Notes: generated from the letters alone by a model not told the origin. A stretch of DNA of 64,000 nucleotides from Leifsonia tongyongensis (GCF_010686705.1 NZ_JAAGWY010000002.1:892001-956000), one strand, 5' to 3'; positions 38,996 to 48,243 are shown, numbered from the stretch's first letter. Made by a program: numbers and translations.

Positions 38996-40738
38996 TCACA
39001 CCTCGTTGTCGCGATGGGAGAGGCGGGATTCCTCGAAGTCGAGCATGACCTGCGCATGGAGCAGCACCCGTGACGAATAGCTGCCCCGGCTTCGCGCATC
39101 CAGCAGAGCGTTTCGCTCGGCCTCGAGAACCTGCTCTTTGAGCGCCTGGTACTGCTGATGAGGGCCGAACACCGGTGTGTCGGACTCCTCCCGCTCGGCC
39201 CGCTCCCACTGCGCCTCGACCCGGAGCATCGTGTCCTGTCGCACGCGTTCGACGACGTCCGGGTCGTAGGTACGGGCCTCGGGCGCCTCGTCGTCGGGGT
39301 GGTCGATAGCGGCCAGGCCGGCTTTGCTCATCTCCTCGAGCAGGCCCGCGAGCTCCCGCCGGTCGGCGGCGGCGTCCGAACCCGTGATGCCCAGTCTCCG
39401 GATCAGCACCGGCAGCGTTCCGCCCTGCACGAGCAGTGTGACGATGGCGACGGTGAAGGCGATCAGGATGAGCGGGGAACGATACGCCGAGTCGGGCAGC
39501 GATTGGGCGGCCGCGACAGTGACGACGCCCCTCATGCCCGCCCAGGTGATCACCACTCCCCCGCGCCAGCCGATCGGCGAATCCTGCAGGTCGCTCACGT
39601 CGGCCTCACGACGTTCGAGGTAGCGGGTGAACCGGTTCCAGCGCCGTTCTGTCCGCTCATCCTGCGGCGGCCGCTTCTCCCGTTCGGTGCGCACACGTTC
39701 CAGGCCGTCGGAGAGGCGCTCGCTGACCTCCGGCGCCCGCTTCTGGTTCTCTTTGAGCTGCCAGACGATCGGGAAGACGAAGAGGGCGCGGATGACCAGC
39801 AGCACGACGCAGAGCAGCAGCCCGATCCCGAAGGCACCCCAGGCGCCCAGGACGCTGTCCTGCGCCTTGCTGATGATCTCATGCAGCTGGATTCCCATCA
39901 GGAGGAAGACGCCGTTCTCGAGCAGGAATTTGATCGTGCGCCAGTTGATCTGCTCGCTGAGGCGGGCCTGCGGGGAGAACGAACGTGCGGCGCTGTGCCC
40001 GGTATAGATTCCGGCCACGACGACAGCGAGCACTCCGGATGCGCCGAGCGACTCGGTCGGGATGTAGGCGACGAACGGAACCACGAACGAGATCGCGGTC
40101 TCGAGCACCGAATCCTTGAGCTTCGCACGGACCCACACGTTGATCACACCGACGAGCAGGCCGATGCCGATCGCGACGACGACCGAATAGAGGAAGTCGC
40201 CGCCGATGGCCAGAAGACTGAGCCCGGCGCCCGTCGCCCCGATGGCGGCTTTCAGCAACACGAGGGCGGATGCGTCGTTCACCAGGCTCTCACCCTCGAG
40301 CACCGCGACGAGGCGCGTGGGAAGGCCGAGACGCTTCGCCACGGAGGTCGCGGCCACCGCATCCGTGGGGCTCACGACCGCACCGAGCGCGATCGCCGAA
40401 CCCAGGTCGAGCGCAGGCAGGAGAGCATGCAGCAGGAAGCCGACAGCGAAAGCGGTCGCGATCACAAGGACGACGGACAACATCGAGATCGTGCCCAGAT
40501 TGCGACGGAAGTCCGTGAGCTGCACCTGCACCGCCGACGAATACAGCAACGGCGGGAGGACAAGGCCGAGGATGACCCACGATGGCACCTGGAGCGACGA
40601 CGGCAAGCCCGGCAGGAACGACGTGGCGACACCCACGACGACGAGTACCAGCGGCGCCGCGACGCCGAGCTGCTTCGAGAAGGCGGCCACAGCGACGACG
40701 GTGACGACCCCGACCACAGCGATCAGTGCGATCTCCAT
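38996..40738 (-). CDS. CPA1-family Na+/H+ antiporter
   Basis: Monovalent cation:proton antiporter, 580 residues. About 12-13 helices span residues 1-430, followed by a roughly 150-residue charged cytoplasmic tail with ATGL-like helical content. The transport core motif SPTDAVAATSVAKRLGLP and the ND pair in LEGESLVNDASALVLL identify the NhaP/CPA1 type. The second crossing helix is in VVITWAGMRGVVTVAAAQSLP. It probably exports Na+ or K+ against protons. TAGCGT lies 6 bases before the ATG with AGGG in the spacer, so it may be leaderless. Confidence 0.93.
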   Translation of the reverse strand: MEIALIAVVGVVTVVAVAAFSKQLGVAAPLVLVVVGVATSFLPGLPSSLQVPSWVILGLVLPPLLYSSAVQVQLTDFRRNLGTISMLSVVLVIATAFAVGFLLHALLPALDLGSAIALGAVVSPTDAVAATSVAKRLGLPTRLVAVLEGESLVNDASALVLLKAAIGATGAGLSLLAIGGDFLYSVVVAIGIGLLVGVINVWVRAKLKDSVLETAISFVVPFVAYIPTESLGASGVLAVVVAGIYTGHSAARSFSPQARLSEQINWRTIKFLLENGVFLLMGIQLHEIISKAQDSVLGAWGAFGIGLLLCVVLLVIRALFVFPIVWQLKENQKRAPEVSERLSDGLERVRTEREKRPPQDERTERRWNRFTRYLERREADVSDLQDSPIGWRGGVVITWAGMRGVVTVAAAQSLPDSAYRSPLILIAFTVAIVTLLVQGGTLPVLIRRLGITGSDAAADRRELAGLLEEMSKAGLAAIDHPDDEAPEARTYDPDVVERVRQDTMLRVEAQWERAEREESDTPVFGPHQQYQALKEQVLEAERNALLDARSRGSYSSRVLLHAQVMLDFEESRLSHRDNEV

Positions 40739-40744
40739 GGCCCT

Positions 40745-40750
40745 ACGCTA
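40745..40750 (-). promoter_or_regulatory. -10 element of a possibly leaderless antiporter transcript
   Basis: Minus-strand TAGCGT with a 6-base spacer AGGGCC and then the ATG. It overlaps the first unit of a degenerate 17-18-nt repeat. Confidence 0.4.
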
Positions 40751-40800
40751 CGGCGTTAGTGCCAGCACGGCGTACGTACCAGCTACGGCGTCAATACCAG
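40748..40800. repeat. three degenerate 17-18-nt tandem repeats after a stop codon
   Basis: Units ctacggcgttagtgccag, cacggcgtacgtaccag and ctacggcgtcaataccag follow one another. The rightmost unit contains the final TGG TAT TGA codons of the transglycosylase gene; the others lie between it and the antiporter start. Confidence 0.75.
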
Positions 40801-41495
40801 CCAGTGCTCTGCGAGTGGTCCCACGCGCCGCACGGTGTGCTGTACCGGCCGGTGATGTAACCGAGACCCCACGTGATCTGCGTTGCCGCGCTGTTCTGCC
40901 AGTCAGGCCCCGCAGAGGACATCTTGCTGCCGGGGAGCGCCTGCGGAATGCCGTAGGCACCGCTGCCTGCGTTGTACGCGTAGACGTTCCAGCCCGATTC
41001 GCGGTTCCAGAGCGACACGAGGCAGTTGTACTGATCGTCGCCCCAGCCGCGGTCGTGGACCATCTTGTAGGCGACCGCCTGCGCAGAGCCCGGATCGGGG
41101 GTTCCCGCGGCGGGCGCTCCGCCGCCCCCGCCACTGTTGTTGCTGCTGCTGCCGCCGCTGGACGACGATGGCGCCGGCTTCGGCGGCGGAGGAGGAGGCT
41201 TCGGCTTCGCTTTCACCGAGACCGCTTCACGCGTGACCGTCGTCGTGTACGACCCTTCCACCGACAGCTGCTGGATCGGCTGGGTGCCGAAACGGGAGGT
41301 CGTCGGGCTGAAGGTCGCGGCGGTCGCGCCCGAATACGGGTCGACGACATTGACGAGCAGGAAGCCCACAGCTGCGGTGAACGCGAAGGTCCAGAGGCTC
41401 GCCCTCGAACGGACATGGGGTCGCCTGACAGCCACCCCGACCGGATTGGACGGCGTGAGTGGTACTAGTTCGGCTTCTCGTCTACCCACGATCAC
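40791..41495 (-). CDS. lytic transglycosylase-domain protein
   Basis: Exported or membrane-anchored murein hydrolase of 234 residues. One hydrophobic segment (about 37-55, WTFAFTAAVGFLLVNVV) is followed by a linker with runs of Pro, Ser, Gly and Asn (KAKPKPPPPPPKPAPSSSS region), then a C-terminal SLT-like domain of about 90 residues. The probable catalytic Glu is in LWNRESGWNVYAYN; YGIPQALPGSKM and ITWGLGYITGRY are standard for this actinobacterial type. GTG at 41495 or 41489 are both possible. It sits beside a DivIVA-motif gene, consistent with work on the growing wall. Confidence 0.87.
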   Translation of the reverse strand: MIVGRREAELVPLTPSNPVGVAVRRPHVRSRASLWTFAFTAAVGFLLVNVVDPYSGATAATFSPTTSRFGTQPIQQLSVEGSYTTTVTREAVSVKAKPKPPPPPPKPAPSSSSGGSSSNNSGGGGGAPAAGTPDPGSAQAVAYKMVHDRGWGDDQYNCLVSLWNRESGWNVYAYNAGSGAYGIPQALPGSKMSSAGPDWQNSAATQITWGLGYITGRYSTPCGAWDHSQSTGWY

Positions 41496-41543
41496 AAAAC
41501 CATAACGGACATCCGCGGGGATACCAAGACGACGCGGTTACTG

Positions 41544-42092
41544 TCAGCGAACGGCCAGCATCACATCGGTGACGCTGTCGAGCAGCAGATCAACCTGAAT
41601 TTCCTTGTATCCGCCGCGCTGTGGCCGGAAGGTGACGGTGCGGACCTCGTCCACGCTCATGGGTCGCGCATCCTGGAAATACCGCACAAGACGCCCCGCG
41701 AATTTGTCGACATCCGCCCGGTTGTAACCGAAGGTGAGGACGCTGGTGCGAGAGAAACGGTGCCCCTCCGGACGGTCGAGGCGGTTCAGGATGACCTGGG
41801 CCGTCGTGCGCGCTTCGTCGTACCACGCGCTGTCCCCAAGCGCACTGCGGGCGGCCTCCCGCTCACGGGATGCGAAGGCGTCCTCGAGCCGCTCGAGGGC
41901 CGAATCGACATGCGAGGTGGAGTATCCACCCTTCTGCATGGTGAAGGCGGTGTGACGGATGTCGGCCGCCGTCAGGAGCGTCACTCCGTCGGGGTCGGCG
42001 TCATAGGCGCGCCTCGCCTGCTGGAGGAACTCCTCGACCTGGTCGACGTCGTAGCCGAGCTTCGATTTGCGGGTGCGGGGGAAGGTACTCAC
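41544..42092 (-). CDS. DivIVA-motif repeat protein
   Basis: A soluble protein of 182 residues made largely of four copies of the short DivIVA-domain motif (hydrophobic-GY-x(4-6)-VD-x(2)-L): KLGYDVDQVEEFLQQA, KGGYSTSHVDSALERL, FGYNRADVDKFAGRL and RGGYKEIQVDLLLDSV. There is no long coiled coil, so it is not the polar growth protein Wag31 itself. Actinobacterial relatives lie near cdsA, as here. The GTG start has CAGAAT 6 bases upstream. A localisation or adaptor role in wall growth is inference. Confidence 0.87.
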   Translation of the reverse strand: MSTFPRTRKSKLGYDVDQVEEFLQQARRAYDADPDGVTLLTAADIRHTAFTMQKGGYSTSHVDSALERLEDAFASREREAARSALGDSAWYDEARTTAQVILNRLDRPEGHRFSRTSVLTFGYNRADVDKFAGRLVRYFQDARPMSVDEVRTVTFRPQRGGYKEIQVDLLLDSVTDVMLAVR

Positions 42093-42113
42093 TCGCCTAT
42101 TCTGCCAAATGCT

Positions 42114-43103
42114 TTATCTGAAGATGAGGAACAGCGCGTAGGTCGCGGCCGCGGACGGGAGGATCGAGTCGAGCCGGTCGAGGAATCCGCCGTGCCCGGG
42201 AAGCCACGAACTCATGTCCTTGATTCCGATATCGCGCTTGATCAGGGATTCCGCCAGGTCGCCCAGGGTGGCTGTACACAGCAGAACGATGCCGAAGATG
42301 ATCCCGAACCACCACGGTTCGCCGATCATGAAGATCGAGAGGAGGATGCCCGCCACGATGCTCGCCGCGGCCGCGCCCGCAAAACCCTCCCAGGTCTTCT
42401 TCGGGCTGATCGTCGGCGCCATCGGGTGCCGCCCGAAGGAGAGGCCCGTCGCGTAGGCGCCCGTGTCGATCGCGATCACCAGGATGAGGAAGGCGAGGGT
42501 CCACCACTGGCCGCCGTCCTCGGCCAGGAGCAGAGCGGCGAAACTGCCGAGGAAGACCACATAGAGCTGAATCAGAGCACCGGAGCCGAGATCGCGGATG
42601 AGGAGCCTCCCCGACACGCGAGGGCGCTTCACCGCCGCCTCGATGAGTCTCCACACCCAGACGAGCGCGATTCCGGCCGCGAGAGCCACCAGCTGGCCGA
42701 CGGAATGACCGTAGAAAGCGGCCGGGACGATGGCGACAGACGCGATCATCGTCGGCACCCGGGGCACATCCCGACCGGCCGCGCGCAGCGCCTGGGTCAG
42801 TTCGAAAGCCGAGAACACGATCGTCGCGGCGGCGACCAGCATGAACAGTTCTTTGATCAGGATCAGGCTGAACAGCATCAGCAGCCCGAACGCGAGCCCG
42901 ATCAGGATCGCGAGAATCAGGTTGCGGCCCGTGCGTGCCTCGATACGTTCGTTCGTCGCGTCGAGCTGGGCCTTGCGAGCCTGCATCTGGCGCTCGATGT
43001 CGGCACGGGTCGCCTTCACCTGGGCCCGGAACTCTGCGCGCGACGCCCGGCCGCGCTGCGGTGGGATGGGCGGACCGGGTTCGCCCGGAGGAACTGCGGT
43101 CAT
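42114..43103 (-). CDS. cdsA: phosphatidate cytidylyltransferase
   Basis: Makes CDP-diacylglycerol, the precursor of anionic phospholipids; 329 residues with about 8 helices. The C-terminal signature ESLIKRDIGIKDMSSWLPGH leads into GGFLDRLDSIL, with the essential Asp pair. IDTGAYATGLSFGRHPMAP and SPKKTWEGFAG are the other family blocks. A 60-residue basic N-terminal extension (QVKATRADIERQMQARK) precedes the first helix. It follows frr closely, as in the conserved rpsB-tsf-pyrH-frr-cdsA order. Confidence 0.95.
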   Translation of the reverse strand: MTAVPPGEPGPPIPPQRGRASRAEFRAQVKATRADIERQMQARKAQLDATNERIEARTGRNLILAILIGLAFGLLMLFSLILIKELFMLVAAATIVFSAFELTQALRAAGRDVPRVPTMIASVAIVPAAFYGHSVGQLVALAAGIALVWVWRLIEAAVKRPRVSGRLLIRDLGSGALIQLYVVFLGSFAALLLAEDGGQWWTLAFLILVIAIDTGAYATGLSFGRHPMAPTISPKKTWEGFAGAAAASIVAGILLSIFMIGEPWWFGIIFGIVLLCTATLGDLAESLIKRDIGIKDMSSWLPGHGGFLDRLDSILPSAAATYALFLIFR

Positions 43104-43113
43104 AGAAGGGGCC

Positions 43114-43668
43114 CTAAACCTCGAGGAGTTCGGCTTCCTTGCGCTTCAGAGCCTCGTCGACCGCATCCACGTGGGTCTTCGTGATCTGCTCGAGCTCCTT
43201 CTCGCCACGGGACACATCGTCGTCGCCGACCTCGCTCTTCAGCGCATCCAGGTCGTCCTTCGCCTTGCGTCGGATGTTGCGGATCGCTACCTTCGCATCC
43301 TCGCCCTTGCCGCGCACGATCTTCACGAACTCGCGCCGACGCTCCTCCGTCAGTTCCGGGAGCGTCACCCGGACGATCTCACCGTCGTTTCCGACGTTGG
43401 CGCCGAGGTTGGGCGTGTTGACGATGGCCCGCTCGATCTCTTTGAGCGCCGACTTGTCGTAGGGCGTCACCAGCAGCACGCGCGCCTCCGGATTCTGGAG
43501 CGAAGCCAGCTGGGCGAGAGGGGTGGGCGAGCCGTAGTACTCGACCAGGATCTTCTGGAACAGCACGGGGTTCGCGCGCCCGGTACGGACCGTCCCGAAG
43601 TCCTCCTTGGCCGCCTCGACGGTCTTGCTCATGCGCTGGCGGGCGTCGGAAATCACATCCGCGATCAC
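43114..43668 (-). CDS. frr: ribosome recycling factor
   Basis: Splits post-termination ribosomes together with EF-G; 184 residues. Recognised from [34 protein letters not shown] and [20 protein letters not shown]. Two GTG codons are in frame. The one at 43668 is chosen because AAGGAG then lies 5 bases upstream and the protein begins MIADVIS, as in the family; the one at 43674 touches the ribosome-binding site. Operon member between pyrH and cdsA. Confidence 0.96.
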   Translation of the reverse strand: MIADVISDARQRMSKTVEAAKEDFGTVRTGRANPVLFQKILVEYYGSPTPLAQLASLQNPEARVLLVTPYDKSALKEIERAIVNTPNLGANVGNDGEIVRVTLPELTEERRREFVKIVRGKGEDAKVAIRNIRRKAKDDLDALKSEVGDDDVSRGEKELEQITKTHVDAVDEALKRKEAELLEV

Positions 43669-43714
43669 GGTCACTCCTTCAATCGGTGGGCGTCAGTCAA
43701 GCTTACCGTCGCGC

Positions 43715-44440
43715 TCAGCGCACGCCCGCGCTGAGCAGCGTGCCGATTTCTGCGCCGAGGATCGCTGCGGTGACGTTCCCCGCCGGCTCGATGCCGAAGA
43801 TGCGCATCGGCATCCCGTTGTCCATGCACAGGCTGAGCGCCGTCGAGTCGACCGCCCGAAGGTTCTGCTGGAGAGCCTCCTGGTGCGAGATCTGCTCGAT
43901 CATTCGCGCGTTGGGGTTCTTCTTCGGGTCGTCGTTGTACATTCCGTCGACACCGTTCTTGGCCACGAGCACGATGTCGGCCTCGATTTCGAGGGCGCGC
44001 TGGGCGGCGACCGTGTCGGTGGAGAAGTACGGGAGCCCCGCGCCGGCGCCGAAAATGACGACGCGGCCCTTCTCGAGGTGCCGCTCTGCGCGGCGAGGGA
44101 TGTAGGGCTCGGCCACCTGCGTCATCGAGATCGCCGACTGCACCCGGGTCTCCGCTCCCGCCTGCTCCAGGAAGTCCTGGAGGGCCAGCGAGTTCATCAC
44201 GGTGCCGAGCATGCCCATGTAGTCGGCACGCCCCCTGTCCATGCCGCGCTGCGAGAGCTCCGCGCCCCGGAAGAAGTTGCCACCGCCGACGACGATCGCC
44301 ACCTCCACATCGGTCGCCGCCTGGGCGATCTCCCGGGCGATCGAGCTGACGATGTCCGGGTTGACTCCGAGCTGTCCTCCTCCGAACGCTTCACCGGAGA
44401 GCTTCAGCAGGACCCGGCGCCTCTTGTGCGAATCAGACAT
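43715..44440 (-). CDS. pyrH: UMP kinase
   Basis: Hexameric bacterial UMP kinase of the amino-acid kinase fold, 241 residues, making UDP for nucleic acid and wall precursor synthesis. Motifs: [32 protein letters not shown]-type helix [18 protein letters not shown], and [22 protein letters not shown] lies upstream of the ATG. A strong terminator separates it from tsf, so the pyrH-frr-cdsA part needs its own promoter or read-through. Confidence 0.96.
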   Translation of the reverse strand: MSDSHKRRRVLLKLSGEAFGGGQLGVNPDIVSSIAREIAQAATDVEVAIVVGGGNFFRGAELSQRGMDRGRADYMGMLGTVMNSLALQDFLEQAGAETRVQSAISMTQVAEPYIPRRAERHLEKGRVVIFGAGAGLPYFSTDTVAAQRALEIEADIVLVAKNGVDGMYNDDPKKNPNARMIEQISHQEALQQNLRAVDSTALSLCMDNGMPMRIFGIEPAGNVTAAILGAEIGTLLSAGVR

Positions 44441-44494
44441 GCGTGTTGGAGTCCTTCCGTTCCGGTTTTTCTAAAGCTAGCTGCTGCGGGCAGA

Positions 44495-44532
44495 GAAAAG
44501 GAGTCCGGATCGAGAAACGATCCGGACTCCTT
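44495..44532 (-). terminator. strong rho-independent terminator after tsf
   Basis: Perfect 15-bp stem (44498-44512 with 44518-44532) with loop agaaa; on the minus strand it ends in TTTTCTC. It lies 10 bases after the tsf stop and before pyrH. This is the clearest intrinsic terminator in the window. Confidence 0.92.
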
Positions 44533-44542
44533 CAGACGTTGG

Positions 44543-45370
44543 TCAGGCGCCGACCTTGAAGCGGGCGAAGCCCGTGACGGTCAGCCCCGCATCCTTCAGG
44601 ACAGCGCTGATGGTCAGCTTGTTGTCCTTGGCGTAGTCCTGCTCGAGGAGCGCGACCTGCTTGAAGTAGGCACCGAGGCGACCCTCGATGATCTTGGGCA
44701 GGGCGGCCTCGGGCTTGCCCTCGTTGCGCGAGATCTCCTCGACGATGCGGCGCTCGTTCTCGACGGCCGACGCAGGGACGTCCTCGCGGGCGAGGTACTC
44801 CGGGTTGGCGAACGAGATGTGCTGCGCGATGCTGCGAGCGGTCTCAGCGTCGTCACCCGAGTATCCGACCACGACGCCGACCTGCGGGGGCAGGTCCTTC
44901 GAGGTCTTGTGCAGGTAGATCGCGAAGTGCTCCCCCGACACGACGGCGAGACGGCGGAGCTCGATCTTCTCACCGAGGATGGCCGCTTCGTCGCTGATCA
45001 GGTCGGCGACGGTCTGGCTTCCGGCGGGCGCCGCGAGGCCCTCTTCGACCGTGGTCGCGCCGGCCGCAGAGACGGCGTCGAGAACCTTGTCGGCCAGGGC
45101 GATGAACTTCTCACCCTTCGCGACGAAGTCGGTCTCGCACGCGAGCTCGATCAGCGTCGCGGTTCCGTCGTTCTCCTTGGCGGCGACGAGGCCCTCGCTC
45201 GTGGAGCGGTCGGCACGCTTCGCGTTGCCCTTCGCACCCTTGAGACGCAGGATCTCGGTGGCCTTGTCGAGGTCGCCGTCGGCTTCCTCGAGCGCCTTCT
45301 TGGTGTCGACCATGCCCGTACCGAGCTGCTCGCGCAGTGCTTTGATGTCGGCGATGCTGATGTTTGCCAT
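44543..45370 (-). CDS. tsf: translation elongation factor Ts
   Basis: Nucleotide exchange factor for EF-Tu, 275 residues. The N-terminal UBA-like domain (DIKALREQLGTGMVDTKKAL) and the EF-Tu-contacting ATLIELACETDFVAK block are plain. The C-terminal dimerisation part (EQDYAKDNKLTISAVL) is complete. It is 48 bases downstream of rpsB and ends at a strong terminator. Confidence 0.97.
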   Translation of the reverse strand: MANISIADIKALREQLGTGMVDTKKALEEADGDLDKATEILRLKGAKGNAKRADRSTSEGLVAAKENDGTATLIELACETDFVAKGEKFIALADKVLDAVSAAGATTVEEGLAAPAGSQTVADLISDEAAILGEKIELRRLAVVSGEHFAIYLHKTSKDLPPQVGVVVGYSGDDAETARSIAQHISFANPEYLAREDVPASAVENERRIVEEISRNEGKPEAALPKIIEGRLGAYFKQVALLEQDYAKDNKLTISAVLKDAGLTVTGFARFKVGA

Positions 45371-45418
45371 GTTCTTCTGAGAACCTTCTGTCGAAAATGT
45401 ACGAGAGTTGAGCCGGAG

Positions 45419-46429
45419 TTACTTGGCTTCTGCTTCGGTCTCGGCAGCCTCTGCCTCGACGACTGTTTCAGTCTCGGCAGCCTCTGCCTCGACGACCGCT
45501 TCGGTGGCGGCGTCGACCGCGACGGCCTCGTCAGATGCAGCCTCGGTCTCCTCGACGGCCTCTTCGAGGGCGACAGCCTCGTCGGTCGTCGTGCCGAGCT
45601 CGGCCTTGGCCTCCTTGAGGTCGGCGTCGACCGACTTCGCGGTCTCGGGGCTCGACTGGAGCTCCTGGCCGGACGCACCGAGGAGTTCTGCCTCCCACTC
45701 GGCGAGCGGCTCGGTCGGCTCGGCGCCCTCTTCAGGCTTCTGGTGACGCTGGATCAGGCCCTCGGCGGCAGCGTCGGCGACGATGCGCGTGAGCAGGCCG
45801 ACCGAGCGGATGGCGTCGTCGTTACCCGGGATCGGGTACTGGACTTCGTCGGGGTCGCAGTTCGTGTCGAGGATGCCGATGACCGGGATGCCCAGCTTCT
45901 TGGCCTCGTCGATCGCGAGGTGCTCCTTTTTGGTGTCGACGACCCAGAGGGCGCTCGGGGTCTTCGTCAGGTTGCGGATACCGCCGAGCGACTTGTGCAG
46001 CTTGTCGAGCTCGCGCTTCTTGATGAGGAGTTCCTTCTTGGTGAAACCACTCGTGGTGCCTTCGAAGTCGAGCTCTTCGAGCTCCTTCATGCGGGCGAGG
46101 CGCTTGGAGACCGTCTGGAAGTTGGTCAGGAGACCACCGAGCCAGCGCTGGTTCACGTAGGGCTGGCCGACGCGGGTCGCCTGCTCGGCGATCGCGTTCT
46201 GCGCCTGCTTCTTCGTGCCGACGAAGAGGATCGTGCCGCCGTGGGCGACGGTCTCGCGGACGAACTCGTACGTCTTGTCGATGTAGGCCAGCGACTGCTG
46301 GAGGTCGATGATGTAGCTGCCCGAACGCTCGGTGAGGATGAAGCGCTTCATCTTCGGGTTCCACCGGCGGGTCTGGTGTCCGAAGTGGACGCCGCTGTCG
46401 AGCAGCTGGCGCATGGTTACGACGGCCAT
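45419..46429 (-). CDS. rpsB: 30S ribosomal protein S2 with long acidic tail
   Basis: Small-subunit protein S2, 336 residues from an ATG preceded by CAGGAG. Core signatures: [36 protein letters not shown] and [20 protein letters not shown]. The core ends at about residue 225; the remaining 110 residues are an Ala/Glu/Val-rich acidic tail ending in EAEAK. The tail includes an 11-residue tandem repeat ([11 protein letters not shown]) encoded by a 33-base duplication. Most S2 proteins are 230-300 residues long. It is followed by tsf in an operon. Confidence 0.97.
   Translation of the reverse strand: MAVVTMRQLLDSGVHFGHQTRRWNPKMKRFILTERSGSYIIDLQQSLAYIDKTYEFVRETVAHGGTILFVGTKKQAQNAIAEQATRVGQPYVNQRWLGGLLTNFQTVSKRLARMKELEELDFEGTTSGFTKKELLIKKRELDKLHKSLGGIRNLTKTPSALWVVDTKKEHLAIDEAKKLGIPVIGILDTNCDPDEVQYPIPGNDDAIRSVGLLTRIVADAAAEGLIQRHQKPEEGAEPTEPLAEWEAELLGASGQELQSSPETAKSVDADLKEAKAELGTTTDEAVALEEAVEETEAASDEAVAVDAATEAVVEAEAAETETVVEAEAAETEAEAK
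45438..45496 (-). repeat. 33-nt duplication in the rpsB acidic tail
   Basis: A 26-base block recurs after 33 bases without mismatch, encoding the repeated [10 protein letters not shown] segment at the S2 C-terminus. Confidence 0.85.
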
Positions 46430-46577
46430 TTGCCGTACTCCTGTTCCGGCACGCCGCGCTCTCAGCGCGGATGCCAATCGGTTTTCAGCAACGACCGGAC
46501 GGCCGCCACTCCTGGTGCCCGGCGCGCATCCGCCACCGCTGTTTCCAGTGATGGACCGTGTGGATGCGACGCGGCGC

Positions 46578-46616
46578 TGCGATCAGCAGTTGCGATCAGC
46601 AGTTGTGATCAGCGCA
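46578..46616. repeat. 13-nt tandem repeat, 3 copies, in the rpsB leader
   Basis: Units tgcgatcagcagt, tgcgatcagcagt and tgtgatcagcgca are adjacent, the third diverged. Each holds a GATCAG core. They lie about 150 bases upstream of the rpsB start within its presumed leader RNA. Confidence 0.85.
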
Positions 46617-46631
46617 GTGGGCACGCGTAGT

Positions 46632-46650
46632 CACCCCGGCGAGCGGGGTG
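46632..46650. other. hairpin near the 5' end of the rpsB leader
   Basis: Perfect 7-bp stem caccccg/cggggtg with a 5-base loop. It begins about two bases from the transcription start predicted by the promoter just to its right, so it could cap the 5' end of the rpsB-tsf RNA. Confidence 0.5.
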
Positions 46651-46658
46651 CTCCATGA

Positions 46659-46686
46659 ATACTACCATCCGGCGGAGGACGTCACT
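46659..46686 (-). promoter_or_regulatory. candidate sigma70-type promoter of rpsB-tsf
   Basis: Minus strand: AGTGAC, 16-base spacer, TAGTAT. Transcription would start near 46652 and give a leader of about 220 bases before rpsB, which holds the hairpin and the 13-nt repeats. Confidence 0.45.
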
Positions 46687-46716
46687 TTCGCCCGCCTTCG
46701 CCGGCGCCGGAGGCCG

Positions 46717-48243
46717 CTACCCGATGCTGTCTCCCGAACTGGTGACGGACACCCCGCGGGACTTGCGGGCATTCGCGAAAAGGGTCTCCGCATGCTCGAG
46801 CGCCATGCCGTTCGTCTCCGGGATCGTGAAGAAGACGAAGATGAAGGACAGGGCGGCGAACACCGCGTACATCCCGTAGGTGAACACCAGCGAGAAGTCG
46901 GCGAGCGGCGGGAACGTGACGGTGACGAGGAAGTTCGCGATCCACTGCGCCGCTGCGGCGACACCGAGCGCCTTGGCTCGGATCTTCGTCGGGAAGATCT
47001 CGCCGAGCAGCACCCAGACGAGAGGACCCCACGATGCTCCGAAACACACGACGAACACGTTCGCGGCGACCAGGGCGATCGGCCCCCACGGGCTCGGAAG
47101 GGTCACTGCACCATGGACCTTGTCGGCGAAACTGAAGGCGAGCGCCATCGTGCCGAGCGAGATCGTCATCCCGATCGAGCCGGTGAGCAGGATCGGCCTG
47201 CGCCCGACCCGATCGACGAGCATGATGGCGACGATCGTCACCAGCACGTTGGTCACCGAGGTGATGACAGTGATCAGCAGGGAGTTCTTCTCCGTGAAAC
47301 CGACCGCACGCCAGAGCGTCGTCGAGTAGTAGAAGATCACATTGATGCCCACGAACTGCTGGAAGACCGACAGAGTGATGCCGATCCATACGATCGGCTT
47401 CAGGCCGAAGGCCTTGCCGCGCAACGTGGCCTTCAGGCCCTCCTTGTCCTCGGCGATCGATCGTTCGATGTCGCCGATCTGGCGGTCGAGATCGCTTTCG
47501 GGGACCAGCGTCGAGAAGATCTCCCTCGCTTCGTCTCGCCGGCCGGTCGCGAGCAGATAGCGTGGCGACTCCGGGAGCCTGAGCGCGAGGATCCCGTAGA
47601 CGACGGACGGGATGACGCCGACCAGGAACATCCACCGCCATGCCTCGAGGCCCAGCCAGAGCTGGCTGGAAGCCGAGCCCGCGATTCCGGCGAGCAGAGC
47701 ATCCGAGAGCAGAGCGATGAAGATGCCGACGGTGATCGCGAGCTGCTGGAGGGACGCGAGCTTGCCGCGGGACTGCCGGGGTGAGATCTCGGCGATGTAG
47801 GCGGGCGCGACGACCGAGGCGATTCCGATGCCGAGGCCGCCCACGATGCGCCAGAACCCCAGATCCCAGGCGGAGAAGGCGAGGCCGGCGCCGATCGAGC
47901 TGACCAGGAACATCACGGCGCCGAGGAGCATGACTTTGAGCCGGCCCCACCGGTCGGCGAGCCGTCCCGCGATATAGGCTCCGGCCGCGCAGCCGAGCAG
48001 GGCGATGGCGACGATGAAGCCGGTGACGAAAGCGTTGAGCGCGAAATGCCCTTGAACGGAGTTCACAGCACCGTTGATGACGGATGAGTCGAACCCGAAG
48101 AGGAATCCGCCGACGGCCGCCGCGAGCGCGAGACCGGTCACCTTTCGTCGCATCGCCGGCGTGGGTTTCGCCCCCTCCCATTCCTCGTTGTCCGAGGACG
48201 CTGACCTGTCGGTGTTCTGCGTGCCGTCCTGAGCATCTGACAT
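46717..48243 (-). CDS. sugar porter (MFS, SP family)
   Basis: Proton-coupled sugar transporter of 508 residues with 12 helices. SP-family signatures are all present: GFLFGFDSSVINGA in helix 1, AGRLADRWGRLKVML and VDRVGRRPILLTGS between helices, PESPRYLLATGR after helix 6, and PETNGMALEHAE at the C-terminus. AAGGGGG precedes the ATG. The closest recognisable class is the XylE/GLUT-like group; the sugar is unknown. It breaks the usual rpsB-M23-xerC neighbourhood of actinobacteria. Confidence 0.94.
   Translation of the reverse strand: MSDAQDGTQNTDRSASSDNEEWEGAKPTPAMRRKVTGLALAAAVGGFLFGFDSSVINGAVNSVQGHFALNAFVTGFIVAIALLGCAAGAYIAGRLADRWGRLKVMLLGAVMFLVSSIGAGLAFSAWDLGFWRIVGGLGIGIASVVAPAYIAEISPRQSRGKLASLQQLAITVGIFIALLSDALLAGIAGSASSQLWLGLEAWRWMFLVGVIPSVVYGILALRLPESPRYLLATGRRDEAREIFSTLVPESDLDRQIGDIERSIAEDKEGLKATLRGKAFGLKPIVWIGITLSVFQQFVGINVIFYYSTTLWRAVGFTEKNSLLITVITSVTNVLVTIVAIMLVDRVGRRPILLTGSIGMTISLGTMALAFSFADKVHGAVTLPSPWGPIALVAANVFVVCFGASWGPLVWVLLGEIFPTKIRAKALGVAAAAQWIANFLVTVTFPPLADFSLVFTYGMYAVFAALSFIFVFFTIPETNGMALEHAETLFANARKSRGVSVTSSGDSIG

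Noticed and set aside
46430-46716. A tRNA or known riboswitch in the rpsB leader
   Set aside because: No cloverleaf or TTCGA-type T-loop and no recognised riboswitch core could be found by eye.
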